NCBI GenBank assembly: GCA_023159155.1
Contig: JAJNNX010000003.1
Location: forward strand, 1,922,001 to 1,986,000
DNA length: 64,000 nucleotides
Origin: Ustulina deusta
Taxonomy: Eukaryota > Ascomycota > Sordariomycetes > Xylariales > Xylariaceae
Reading direction: 5' to 3'
A model generated the notes under the pieces. That model had not been told where the DNA came from and did no database searches. It saw only the letters and a program-made list of their open reading frames with translations. The translations under genes and the position numbers were made by a program. Below, piece by piece: positions 49,048 through 61,771 of the stretch (positions within the stretch are counted from its first letter, which is position 1; every line of letters begins with the position of its first letter).

Positions 49048-51087
49048 ATAGCTGTTGGAACAATATTGCCAGGTCAATCGTACGCCATATTCGGTACAGC
49101 CATCTTGGCCACCTTGGTAGCCAAGTTGGGTGGTTAGGCCTGTATGGGCCCATATGGCCAGGGGCTAGGTGGACCCTCCGTACTTCGTATGAAAGGTATA
49201 CCTAGCACCTCCTATACCTTCTGAATCCTTTCTTTCTTTTTTTTTAGATAAAGCACCGAACATAGTACAATATATTGTATAGTGTTTGCCTTTATAGATC
49301 TGTCTTACGTACATTGTACGTATATACATACTATTTAAGGTAGAGTTTACTAATACTAATTAATAAGTTAACTAGCAAACTTATAGATTAGCAAAGTAAA
49401 AAAAACAAAGCTATACTAGCTGTTATATAATAATTTTAAAACTTTCTGTTTAGCAAAAAAAATATAAGCAATATATTATATTAGACTAATATTTGGTTTT
49501 AATCCTTAGACCTCCCGCCTAGCAAAAAAAAAAAAATAAGTTAAACTAATTATATTATTCTGCCCGGCAGAACAAAAAATCAAAAGTTGACTATAAAGCT
49601 ATTTTTATACTTTTTCTTTTTTTGTATAACCTATATATAAAGCTCTATACTTTTGTTTTGAACTAGACTATTTATTTCTAACTACGTTCCGCCTAGCAGG
49701 ACTAAAAAAAAGAGTTTGATTAGCCTTGTACGATCTTCTTTTATATATAACGTGTTTGTAACTACTGTTCTGCCTAGCAAACCGGACTATAGAATTAACT
49801 GCAAGCTTTTTTGCAACTTTTACTTTTTATATAACTAACTTGCATATAAAGGACTTTTGAATACCTTTTTTTTGTATAGCTATTTTTAACCCTATATAGG
49901 ACAGACCAAACCTTCCCTTTTTTTTTTCCTTTTTTTTAACTTTTTGTACAACTAGCGTACAAAAATCACTTGAATACTTTTATATAGCTGTTTTTTTTTT
50001 AACCCCGTACAAGCCAGATCAACCCTATTTTTTCTTTTTTTATTAACTTGTTATATAAATAGCTAAACAATTTTTTTTTTAGTTGCTATATATTATAGCA
50101 ACTAAACTTTTAATTAAATCTTTATATAAAAACCTAGCTAAAAAAAGCAATATTTTAATAAGGCTCTAATAAAAATATATTAAACAAATAACTAAAAACT
50201 ATTTATAATATATTTTATAATTATTATATTTAAATATATAACTAAATAAAAACCTAAATATAAAATAGTATTAGAAATATATAATAATTTTTATAAATAA
50301 ATAGCTAAATATTTTAATTAAATTAATTAATAATTTTAGAAAAAATTAATCGAAGTAATTAAACAAAATAGATCGTACGGACTTTTTTAAAAAATATTAT
50401 ATATTAATAAATTTGTTTAACTTTTTAATAAAAAACTACAACTATTAAACAACCTATTTTAGCTACCTACCTACTTTTAAACTTTTATTTGGCGGGATTT
50501 TTTTTATTTTTTTTTATTTTTTAATTTTGGTTAAAGGATTGTTTTGGTCCGTACGAAATATTCGCTTCGGCCGAACAGGAAGGGCCAGCTATAAGGCTAG
50601 CCGTACAAAAAAAAAAAGAAAAACTTGTTTTTTAGGTATTAAATAGAATTAGGCCTCTGCTAAGCGCAGATTTTTGTTTTTTGCTATATAGAACATTTGT
50701 TTTAACTGTACGTATTTTTATACTTAATTTTTTATTTATATAATTAACCTACTAATATAACAAAAAAAAAATAGTTAGTATTAGAACAATATTGCTAGGT
50801 TAATCGTAGGCCATATTTGGTATAGCTATTTTGGCCACTTTGGTAGCTAAGTTGTGTGGTTAGGCCTATATAGGCCCATATGGCCAGGGGCTAGGTAGAC
50901 CCTCCGTACTTCGTATGAAGGGTATACTTAGCACTTCCTATACCTTCCGAATCCTTTTTTTTTTTTTCTTTTAGATAAGGCACTAAACATAGTACAATAT
51001 ATTGTATAGTGTTCGCCTTTATAGATCTGTTTCGCGTACGTCGTACGTATACGCATGCTACCTAGGGTAGAGCCTACCAATAATAGC
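49048..51087 (+). mobile_element. Short LTR element (2.03 kb) with target duplication
   Basis: The element spans 49053-51082. LTRs lie at 49053-49355 and 50779-51082, and the pentamer ATAGC flanks both sides (49048-49052 and 51083-51087). The 5' LTR begins TGTTGGAACAATATTGCC; the 3' LTR has the RIP-type TATTAGAACAATATTGC. The interior is only 1423 bp, too short for gag-pol, and carries repeated GCCTAGCA/GCCCGGCAG-type motifs without frames. Size and structure fit a TRIM-like non-autonomous retrotransposon. The LTR shares the general plan (and the 'acatagtacaatatattgta' region) with the LTR of the 6.87-kb family. Confidence 0.8.
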
Positions 51088-52306
51088 ACAAATAACTATT
51101 TTATTTTTTTATAAAAGTGCTAAAATAAAAAAATAAATATAATAATAGTTACTAAATTATAAATTAATAAAGAAAATAAAAAAAAATATAAATATATGAA
51201 AAATATTAGAACTATGGACTAGTAAATATTTAAAATATTAAAAAAATAAACTAACCTAAAATAATAATATATATTAAAATATAAAAAAGCTTTATAATAA
51301 AAAAAAAAGTATTAATATATTATTAAAATATTATATAGCTTAAAATAAATAAATATAAACTTTTTATTTATTATAAAACACTTAATATAAATATAATAAT
51401 AAACTATATTATTATATTAGAACTACTAAAAAACTATTTAATAATAAGAAACCTAAATATTTAATACTTAAACTAAAAACCTAATATTACTATATTATAT
51501 AAAAAATAAAAAGTTTTAAAATAATTAGTTAAAGCAAATATATATTTTATAAAAAAACTAAGCAAAATAATATACTAAACAAAATATATATTAAACATAT
51601 TATTTTTAAATATTTTTTTTATAAATAGCTAAATAACAAAAGAACTAAAAACCTTATTAAACTATAAGCTACTATAAATCGTACTACTATAAAACAGCCC
51701 AATATAACTTTTATAAAAAATACCTAAAATTCTAGTTAAAAATAAAAATTTTAGAAAATTATATAATTTAACTAGTACACAAACCTATATATTACTAAAA
51801 ATAAAAAAAGTTATAACTTATAACAAAATAAAAAAAACTACTAAAATATTAACTATTTTTATATTAAAATATATAAAAATTATAAGAACTAAAAATAAAA
51901 AATATAACAAAATATTATTATAATAAATATTTAAATGCTTTAAAGCATAAATAGAATTTAAAATATTACTTAATACTAAAAATATAAATATAACTTAATA
52001 TTAGCTACTTACTATAATAAAAAAAGCAAAAATAAAATAAATAATACTAAAAATAATAAAGACTTAATAAAAGTAATAAATTAGTATAAACAAAAAAAAA
52101 TAGTAAAGTATTACTATTTATTAATAAAAAAAAAGTTATAATTAAAGCAAAAAAAAAAAAAAAAATTTTTAACTAAAAATTTTTTTAAAAAATTTGATAT
52201 ATAAAACAACTTATTAAATATTAAGCTTTTAAAACTTAATATATTTCTGCAACTACCCTAGAACATATTTATTTCTATAAAAAAAACGCGCAGCTATATA
52301 ATAAAA
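51088..52306. other. A/T-rich region without a recognised feature
   Basis: Degenerate A/T DNA between the short LTR element and the solo LTR. I see nothing assignable. Confidence 0.4.
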
Positions 52307-52630
52307 ATAACTGTTGGAATAGTATTCCAGGTCAATCGTACGCTTTATTCGGACCATGACCGAAGGCCATGGCATGGCCCATTTGGCCATGCTAGCCCAT
52401 GGCTAGCCCAGGTGGCTAGGGGTCAGGTGGACCCTTCGCATTCGTATTCGTACGAATACGAAGGGGTATATCTGGCACCTCTCGCACCTGCCGAATAGTT
52501 CCCTTCTTTCCTTTCGATAGGCATCAGACATAGTACAATAGATTGTATGGTGTTTGCCTCAACAGATCTGCCCTTGCGTACGGCACCATGTACGCTCACA
52601 CTACCCCGGGTAGACCCAACCGACAATAAC
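52307..52630 (+). mobile_element. Solo LTR, same family as the 2.03-kb element, barely mutated
   Basis: The LTR occupies 52312-52625 (314 bp), from TGTTGGAATAGTATTCC to ACCCAACCGACA. A perfect ATAAC duplication flanks it (52307-52311 and 52626-52630). It keeps normal composition (for example GGCTAGGGGTCAGGTGGACC), while its relatives at 49053 and 50779 are partly degraded. It contains a perfect 22-bp palindrome at 52441-52462 centred on CGTACG. The reverse frame at 52423-52626 is incidental. Confidence 0.8.
52441..52462. repeat. 22-bp perfect palindrome in solo LTR
   Basis: The half-site TTCGTATTCGT is followed directly by its reverse complement ACGAATACGAA. In the relatives at 49053 and 50779 the corresponding place reads CGTACTTCGTATGAA, so the palindrome is shorter there. 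It may be a protein-binding site or hairpin in the LTR. Confidence 0.7.
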
Positions 52631-52781
52631 CTTAATTTCTTTAAAAAAAAACCTTATAATAATTAAGTACTTAACTATTATATAGCCCGCTATTAGAAAG
52701 TATTACTAAAAGCTACTAAAAAAATATTTTAAACTTAGCGTTTTTTTAAAAGTTTAAAAAAAAACTAGCGTAGTAATACTA

Positions 52782-54643
52782 ACGTAGGACACAAGCTAAT
52801 TGCTAACATAAATCAATTGCCAACTTTTTTGCACCTTTATATATATAAATCAAATAATTCAACCATAACACAAAAAATCAATTAGATCTAATCGGAAATA
52901 TTATTACTAAATATTTTTATAATATTTTAACAAATATACAAGTTATACCTAAGCTTGCTATATATTCTATATTGTTATATATATAATGTATTTCTTTTTA
53001 TATAACAACTATTTTGCTGCATTTCTTTTGTTATCTATTCTTTAATAACCCGTTTAGTTTTAAAATCTTGTTTTTTCTATATAATAAATAACCTTTTATT
53101 TTATATATATATTTTTTTTTTATATAGCAGCGTTAGCTAAGCATTTTATTTGCTATACAAAGTTTAGCAACCTTTTTTTCTAACAATATAACTTTATATA
53201 TAAGCAGTATTATATTTTTTATAATATAATTAATAGTATTTAAAATAGCACTTAGCGAGCTATTTTAATATTATATAACCTTATTTTTAATATATTTAGT
53301 TTATAATTATATATTAGTTATGTTATATAGAGTTTTTAATTGCCAAAAAACTAAAAGTCCGTCGGACAATCTAGGAAGTATTTTAGTTAACAATTAGACT
53401 TTGAGCTAGAAAAATATATATTTTAGATCATATAGCACTAATCCAATGCTTTTAAAACTTTTTTAAATATTAGATTCTATTATAAAAGCTTTGTATGCTT
53501 TATAAAACACAACAAAAAAATCTTTTTTAGTAATATAAATAATATATGTTTATATTAAATTATTAAATTTTTTTACGTATAAACATTTTAATAAGCCAAA
53601 ACAACCAATATTAAAAAGTTAAAATCAATATAATAAATAAGCAAGTATATAAAAAATAATAATATTGTGGTTTTTATAATATAGTTTAAAATTAGTTAAA
53701 TAATAGCTTTTATAGCTATTAAAGATTAATAAGCAATAAATACTTTTTGTATAACTAGCTATATATAAATTAAAATAATTAATCTAATTTAAACCTTGTT
53801 TATTTATTATCTAGCTATTTTTTATAACTATAATTCTCTAGTTATATAATAGTTAGCTATTAGTATACTAGGACAAAAAGTAGGTTTTGCTTGCTAAAAT
53901 AATATATAGCAGAACTATATAGCTATACAAACTAATACTTTAAATAATAATTAACTATTTATAATTGCTTAGCTAAACAGCTTTTGGTTGTTTGTGCTAG
54001 TCAGACATTATTACAACTATTTTAAACAAAATTTGGCCTATTATAAAGCCTGTTTTATTAAAGTTATAAATATCCTTTTTTAAAATATTATATTTAGTTA
54101 TTATATTTTATATAAGCTTAAACTATTTGTTATATATAATAAAATCTTTATAAAAGATTTACTAGTAATTAATTTTTTAATTAAAACATATTTTAAATAT
54201 AAAATATTGTTATATAAAGTTTAAAGCCTAGTTAATGCTAACCTTAGGCGCGTTATGTTTATATAGCAATTAATTAGCTATATTTTTAATACTACTTATC
54301 TAAAATAGAAAGAATCGCAAAACTAAATCTATAATATATTATATAATAGTATTTTTTTCGAATTTAGTTAATTTTTAACGTTATATAATAAATATTTGTT
54401 AGGTTTGTTTGCTGGCGTACTAATTACAAAAAGTTATACAAAAAAGATTATAAATTTGTGCTGCACAATTAATAGTTAATTTTTTGTTGTGATTAAAAAC
54501 TTCTAATATAAGCTATAAGTCTGCTTTGTTCTAAAAAAGTGCTATTATTATTAGTTATAAAAATAGTAATTAAAAAGAAAGCGTACAAAAATACAAAAAA
54601 GTTGGCAATTGACTTGTGTTAGCAATTAGCTTGTGTCCTATGT
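52782..54643. mobile_element. TA-flanked DNA transposon with inverted repeats, copy 2 (reverse of copy 1)
   Basis: Ends are ACGTAGGACACAAGCTAATT and the complementary …GCTTGTGTCCTATGT, flanked by TA at 52780-52781 and 54644-54645. The length is 1862 bp, within 3 bp of copy 1 (2578-4436). The interior matches copy 1 in inverse orientation; for example 'ttctaaaaaagtgctatt' near 54530 mirrors 'aatagcacttttttaaaac' near 2675. No transposase frame remains. Confidence 0.75.
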
Positions 54644-54645
54644 TA

Positions 54646-55021
54646 CTAAAAGTTAATAAAACTAATTTTATTTTATATAAATTATAAAAACTAATTATAT
54701 TATTTTTATATATTAAGAAAAGCTTTAAATAATTTATAATATAAAAAATAATATAAATAGCTTTTAAAGCTAGCTTAATAAGCTTATAATATACTAAAAC
54801 AATACTTAAAAAATTTATAATAGATCTAATAGCTAGTCTAGTTTATAATATTAAGTTAGTTTTTATTAATAGAATAGTAGCTATATTAGTTATTTTAAAT
54901 ATATAAAGTATATTTAATATATTATTAAAAAACTGCTTAATAAACTAAATAATATAATAAAGCTAGCCTACTATAGTTATTAAACTAATAAAGAACTTTT
55001 TATTAAAACAAATAATTATTA
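54646..55021. other. A/T-rich spacer
   Basis: Degenerate DNA between the TA-flanked element and family R copy C. No feature was seen. Confidence 0.4.
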
Positions 55022-55163
55022 TATAATAGTTAGTGCAGTCTTAGCAAGACCTGCAAGAACTCCAGACTTATATAGTAATAAGATAAGAAATCTATATATG
55101 GACTAACTTATAACTTTGTAGCTATATATATAGAGTTTATATTTATTTATTTTATAAACTTTG

Positions 55164-55203
<40 letters not shown>

Positions 55204-58200
55204 CTTAGAGTTTTTGTTTATAGTATTAATAAATTAGCTATAAAAGTTTTATTTAACTAATTATAATATTATTTTAAGTTTACTAATTATTTATTAATAA
55301 ATATTTAATAAATATAAATAAATTTTTTTTTTTTAGTTATATATTTTATAATATAAACCTAATTTTAATATAATTTTAATAAAACTTTTAATTTTTATAT
55401 TATTTAAAAACTAATAATGTATAAAAAACTTAACTTTAAATATTTTTATTTTATTTTTGGTTTTTAAACAATTAGAACAATTTTAGTTTTTAGGTATACC
55501 TAGCTTTTTATTATTAAATAATTTTAAAAAAAAAAAGTTTTTATATTAAACTTTTTTATAAATATTTTAAATAAACTAATATATAAAAAAAAATCTAAAA
55601 AAAAAACAAAAAATTAAAGCTTAAAAAAATAAAATTTAAACTAGAGCTAGAATTATTTAAAATAAATAATATATTTAAAAATATGTTAGTAAAAGTTATA
55701 ATAATATAAGCTTATAACTTTATATTAGTTTTAATAGAACTTTTTTAATAAATAAATAAAATAAAGCGTTAATTTTTTATTATATTTATTTTAGTATTTT
55801 TAAAAAATAATTATAATTTAATAATAAAAAATATATTTAAAAATATTAATTTTAAACTTTTTAGTTTTACTACTTTATTTGCTTTTTGTTTTATTAGTTT
55901 ATTTTTTAATGCTTTAAACTTTATTTATATTAAAAAAGCTAAAATATAAAAAATTAATTTTAGTAAATTTATAAAAAATAAAGCTTTATTTAATAATTAG
56001 GTTTATAAATTAACAAAAAAGCTAAATAAAAATATTATTATGTTTTAAACTAAAAATAGCTAATTTTAGTATATTATAAGCTAATTAAAAAAATATAGTA
56101 AAAGATTAATAAAAATATATTTTTATTTAATTAAAAAACTATTTAATAATATTACTAAAATAATTTAAGCTTTATTAATAATTTATTATAATTTTAATTA
56201 AATAGCTACTATTTATAAAATATTTTAAATTTATATATATAAAACTAATAAAAATATTAATAAGTATAGAATGGGCTATATACGATATATTGTACGTAAA
56301 ACAAATAATGCGCGTGGATAGAATATAATATATTGTACTATATTATCTATATAAAAAAAAAAAAAAAATGTTTGTATAAAGCATAAGTTTTTTATATTTA
56401 TATAAGAGCTTATGTTATTGTATAAACTAATATAATAAAAAGGAAATAAGGTCCTTTTTGTCCAGCCAAAGTCTAGTTAATATTTATATAATAGCTAAGC
56501 ATGAATTTATATTTTATGCAAGTTATATAATAAGGTTATAACTAATACTAGTTATTCTAATACTAACTATTTTTTTTTTTAGTTATAACTGCTTGTTATA
56601 TAAAAAGAACAAAAAAAAGCAACTATATAACTACTTAAATATATATGCAAAAGTTTAACTATTAGAAAAGCAACTAGATTAGTAATCTAGTTTATATATA
56701 TAGTTGTTAAATTAGTAAATTTTTTTTTTTTAATAAGGTTATGTAACAATATTGCAAAGCTACTGCTTTGGCTATATAGTTAGTTAAGAACTATAGGCCA
56801 AATATTATTTAGTAACTATTTAAATTAAAGCTAAATATTTGTTTTTGTTTTGTGTAATAGCAAGGTTTGTAATTAGCTAGTTTGTCTGGTTGGTAGGCTT
56901 TGTATAGGCAGTTGCTAATTAAAAGCCTTTAAGGTTGTTTGTATTTAGTTAATTAGGCAGGTTATTTGTATAAAAAAAAGTTAACTAATTAGAAGTTAGG
57001 TTAGCTTATATATAGGAAAGCTTATATATAAAAAAATGCTTGAGTTTTTTATTGTTTTCTGTTTTTTTATTGTTTTTTAAAATCTTTTGTATTATATGTT
57101 GCTTTTATATTTCTGACTTTTTTTTTTTTTTTTTTTTTTTTGTATAAAAGTAATTATAGTCCAGTCGGCCTAGTACTAGCTATAATTTATATTAGTATTA
57201 AAGTGAGCATTTATTATACAATAGATTTTATTCCAAGTTTTTTTGGGTCTAATTTAGTAAATATAAAAATCTTCTATATAATTTTTAAAGATTGTTAAAA
57301 ATATTGCATAGTATTAATCTTTTATAATATTAAGTTTTTAATAAGTATTTATAAATAAATATGCTTTGTTATAGAATAGGTTGTATAGTTAGCCTATATA
57401 GTTTTTTTTTTTTTTTATATTTTTTAAAAAATTATGTACTTTTTGGGAGGAATTATTCTGTTTTATATATTTTTTATAAAAAATAGATCTAAAAAAAAAT
57501 TGTTTAATATAAAGTTTAATATTATATAAAAGTATGCTTATTATATAAAGATCTAAAAAGGGTTATAAATAATAAAGTATTTATATACTAGTTAAAAGTT
57601 TAGCTTATAGCTTGCTTTTGTTATATAACTATATATAAGTTTAAAAATATTTTAAAATTTAATAGTAGGTTGTATAGATTAGGTAGCATAGTCCTTAGGG
57701 GTATAAAATTATATGTTCTAAGTAAAATTAGGCTATATAAGTTTTAAATATTTGATTTTTGGTTTTTGTTTTGTTTATATAATAGGTTTAAGAGCTAGAG
57801 TAGGCTAAAGGGTAGAAATAGGTTAAAAAGTAGGGGTAGGCTAAGGGAAAGCAGGTTAAAGTTATTAATTTAGTATAAAGGAAATTAAGGGCTATTATAC
57901 AAGGGGTAGTAAAGTAGGTTGAACAATTAAAGGCTTAAAAGAACTTTTAGTTAGTTTAAATTTATTTTATATAATTTAAGCAAGGTTTTTTATATATATG
58001 TTTAGGTCTATTTATAGTTATATTTTTTTGTATGTAATAATATTGTAAAGTTTTGTACGAACGTTTGCATAAAGTTTTTCAAAGTATTTAGATATTTATT
58101 TCGCAAAAATTTTTTTATATATTTTTTAAAATATTTGTTTATTATTAATTATATAGTTATATTTTTTAATCTAGTAAGCTATATATGTATTAAATATTAG

Positions 58201-61200
58201 TTTTGTTATATTATTTAGATTAATAGGTTTATTTTAGTATTAAAGGTTGAATATTTTTTGTGTGTTTTTTAGGCTAACGCTAAGTTTTTGTGTAATTTTT
58301 TTGTGTATAAATTATAGGTATGTTTTAGCGGCTTTTTGTATATTGTGTAATATGCTTAATGTTATAATAAAAGGAATAAAGTAGGTAGAAGGAAAGAAAA
58401 GGGCTATTTGATTGTTATACAACAGTATGGTTAGGGGTAGTATAATTGCGTGCTATTTTTTTTTTTTTGTATAATATTTTTAATGCTTTTTGTGGAGGGT
58501 TGATATTTATATGTTAAAAATTAGATTTTTGTTATTTTTTTTATAATAATTAAATATATTTGGATATTTTGCGATATGGAATATTTGTTTTATTTTGTAT
58601 AGTATTACTAATGCTTTTTTACGAAAGGGTAGTGTTATATAGTAAAGATTTTAAAGTGTGATATAGAGACCTATTTGTATAGGTTTGATTCTATTATTAT
58701 TTTTGCTAATCTATAGTGCTTTTTTATAATTTTTTTAAATATTTTTATAACTACTAATTAGTATAAAATGGGCTATATATAATATATTATATATAAAACA
58801 AATAATATGTATAGATAGAATATAATATATTATATTATATTATTTATATAGAAAAGAGAAAAAAGAGAATATTTATATAAAGCATGAGTTTTTTATATTT
58901 ATGTAAGAGCTTATGCTATTGTATAAGCTAACATAATAAAGGGGAAATAAGGTCCCTTTTGTCTGGCCGAGGTCCGGCTAATATCTGTACGATAGCCGAG
59001 CGTGAACTTGCACTCCGTGCGAGTTGTACGATAAGGTTGTAACTAATGCTAGTTATTCCAATAATAAGTTTATTTTTATATAAATTTAAATATTTTTTAT
59101 AAATTATTTATTAATAAAATTATTAAATTAATATATAATATTAAACAAGCTTATAAAAACTATTAATAAATTAAATTTATAAGTTTAACTAAATAAAAAT
59201 CTAATTTAAATAATTAAACTTTTAATAAACTTATTTATTAATTTTTAGCAAATTTTAAAAGTTTTAAAATATTTATTTTAAAATAGTTAAAATAAATATT
59301 AATTATAAAAAAAAAAGCTTATTAAAATAATAAGATTTGTTTTATTTATAATAAAAAAAAATATATTAATTAATTATTTTAATTAAAAGCTTAAAGTTTT
59401 AAATATTTAATTAGCAAAAAAAATCTATAATAAAAATAGTTTTAGTAGTTTGTTTAATTTAAAAAACAAATAAAACTAATAAAAGTTTTTTTATTAGTTT
59501 TTTTATTTATTTTAATTTTAGTTTTATATAATATTAAAACTTATATTTTTTTAATAATTAATTATAAATTTATATAATAAGTTAAATAATAATTAAAAAT
59601 AAAAATAGTTTGTTTAATTAAACTTTAAAAACTTTATAACTATTAAAATAAAATAGTTAGTAAAGTTTATAAATATTTAATATATATAATAAAAATTAAT
59701 AATTAATAATTTAAAAACTAAATATTTTAAATTATTAATTTTAGTTATAATATTATTATTAATATTAAATAATTAATAAAACAAAATATTATAATAAAAA
59801 CTTAAAAATAATAATTAATTTAATTAAATAATTTATTTTTATTAGTTTAATTTTTGCTAATAATTATAGTTAAACTTTTTAATTATAAATAAAAAAATAT
59901 TAATTAATATAATTAAGCGCTAAGAAATATTATTAAATATTAAAATAATTTTTTAAAAATAAAACAATTGTTTTAAAAATAATCAAAACTAAAAAAACAA
60001 AAAAAAACTTAAGACTTTTAAACTTAAAACAAAAAAAGTTTATATAATAATTTAAAAAAAAAAAAAACTAAGCTACTATTAAAAAAATTATATAAGATTT
60101 TTAGAATTATTTTTATTAAAATAAGTAAAAATAATTAGCTAAAAAGATTTTAAAAAAGCTTATTATAATTAAGTTTATAATAACTAAAAATAATTAATAT
60201 TTTATAAAAAAAAAAGATTTAAATTAATTAAATAATACTATAAAAGATTTTTAATAATAAACTAATTTTATTTTTAAAAAAAAAAGATTTGAAATATATA
60301 AAATTAATATAAAACTTTTTGTTTTTTTAGTTATTATATTTAAAAGGGTTTTTTTTAAAAAAAAAATTTAAAACTTTATTATTATTATAATTAAAATTTA
60401 ATATAATACTAAAACTTAATAATAAAAAATATATTTTTAAATTTTATTAATATTAAATATTTATATAGTTTATTTTATTTAAAAAAAAGTGTATAAATAA
60501 GCTATTAATTATAAATTTTATTAAATAAATTATAAATTTAAATATTATTTTTGTTTTATTTATATTTAAATTTAGGTTAATTAAATATAAATTTATAATT
60601 AATTATTAATAAAAAATATATATTTAAAAAATTAAATTATATTAGTTTTAAATATTAATAATATTATATTTAATTATTATAATATTATTTGTTTTATAAA
60701 ATTAAATATTATTAAAGCTTTTTAGTAATTATTATTAACTATAAAATTATATTATTATTATTTTTTTAAACTTATAAAAAAGTGTTTTAATAAAAAGTTT
60801 TATTATTTAGTTTAAAAATAAAATTTATTTAATAGTAAGTTTTTATTAATATATAAATTTAAAAAGTTTTAAACAAATTTATAAATATTTATATAAATAA
60901 TGTTTTAATTTATTTTAAAACAAAAAAATAGTACTAAACTTATTATAAAAAAATAATTTATTATTTATATTAAGCTAAATATTAAAAAAATATTAAAGAG
61001 TTTTGTTTTAATATATTTATTATTAATTATTTAAAAATAATTATAAAAGCTAAAGTAAAAATTAAAATTAATTTTATTAAAATCTAAATAATTTTAAATT
61101 AAAACTTTAATAATTTTAAAAATATTAAATTAATTTAGTTATTTTTTAAGTTTTATAATTATATTTATATATTTATTTATTATATTAGTAAAATTATTGC

Positions 61201-61771
61201 TTTTTTGACCTAATTATTTAAAAAAAATAAGCTGTTTATAATAGGACTAGAATAAAAATAAACTTTTAAATATATAAAACTACTAGTATATAAAACGTTT
61301 ATTTTAGCTTTTTTTAAGCCCGGCTAACTAATATAAATAAAAATAAATATTTTATATAATATAATAAAAGAAATTATTTAGTAATAATAAAAAGATTTGT
61401 TTTAAAAACTTATAAAGTATTTTTTTAAAATAATAATATTAATAAAACAAGCTTACTTAATTTAAAACTATAAACTTTTAGTAGTAGTATAAATTTTAAA
61501 ATATTATTGCTTAGAATTTTTTAAAATTAAGTTTTTTATAATAATTAATTATTAAACTTTATTATATTTTTTAAATAAATAAATTTTATTAATATAATAA
61601 ATATACTAAGCTAACTTTTTATTAAACTTTAATATTCTTTTTTAATATTAACTAAAATAAAAAAATATAATAGTTAATACTTTATTAAAAAAAATAATAA
61701 AACTTTTTATAATTAAAACTAAAAAAGCTTTAAAAAAAATAATAGTATTAGTTTTTTTTAATAAAATATTA
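55022..61771 (+). mobile_element. Family R element, copy C (interrupted; right end outside window)
   Basis: Begins with a terminal repeat at 55022-55268. That repeat is the best preserved of the five (it keeps GCAGTCTTAGCAAGACCTGC) and contains a 36-T run at 55166-55201. The interior continues at 55269-56264 and 59069-61771 in the order of the complete copy (11429 to about 14100). It is broken by an LTR element at 56265-59063 and again by one starting at 61772. Confidence 0.6.
56260..59068 (-). mobile_element. Internally deleted derivative of the 6.87-kb LTR element (2.8 kb), copy 1
   Basis: The element spans 56265-59063 on the minus strand. LTRs lie at 58762-59063 (5') and 56265-56562 (3'), and ATAAG duplications lie at 56260-56264 and 59064-59068. 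The LTRs match those at 19600 and 26168. The 5' interior matches 19903 to about 21486 of the long element, and the interior end matches about 26000-26167. The ~3.9 kb between is absent and replaced by ~0.6 kb of different sequence. It cannot have encoded its own polymerase, so it is a non-autonomous passenger. It sits inside family R copy C. Confidence 0.75.

Noticed and set aside
52423..52626. 67-codon reverse frame
   Set aside because: Falls inside a solo LTR; no coding evidence.
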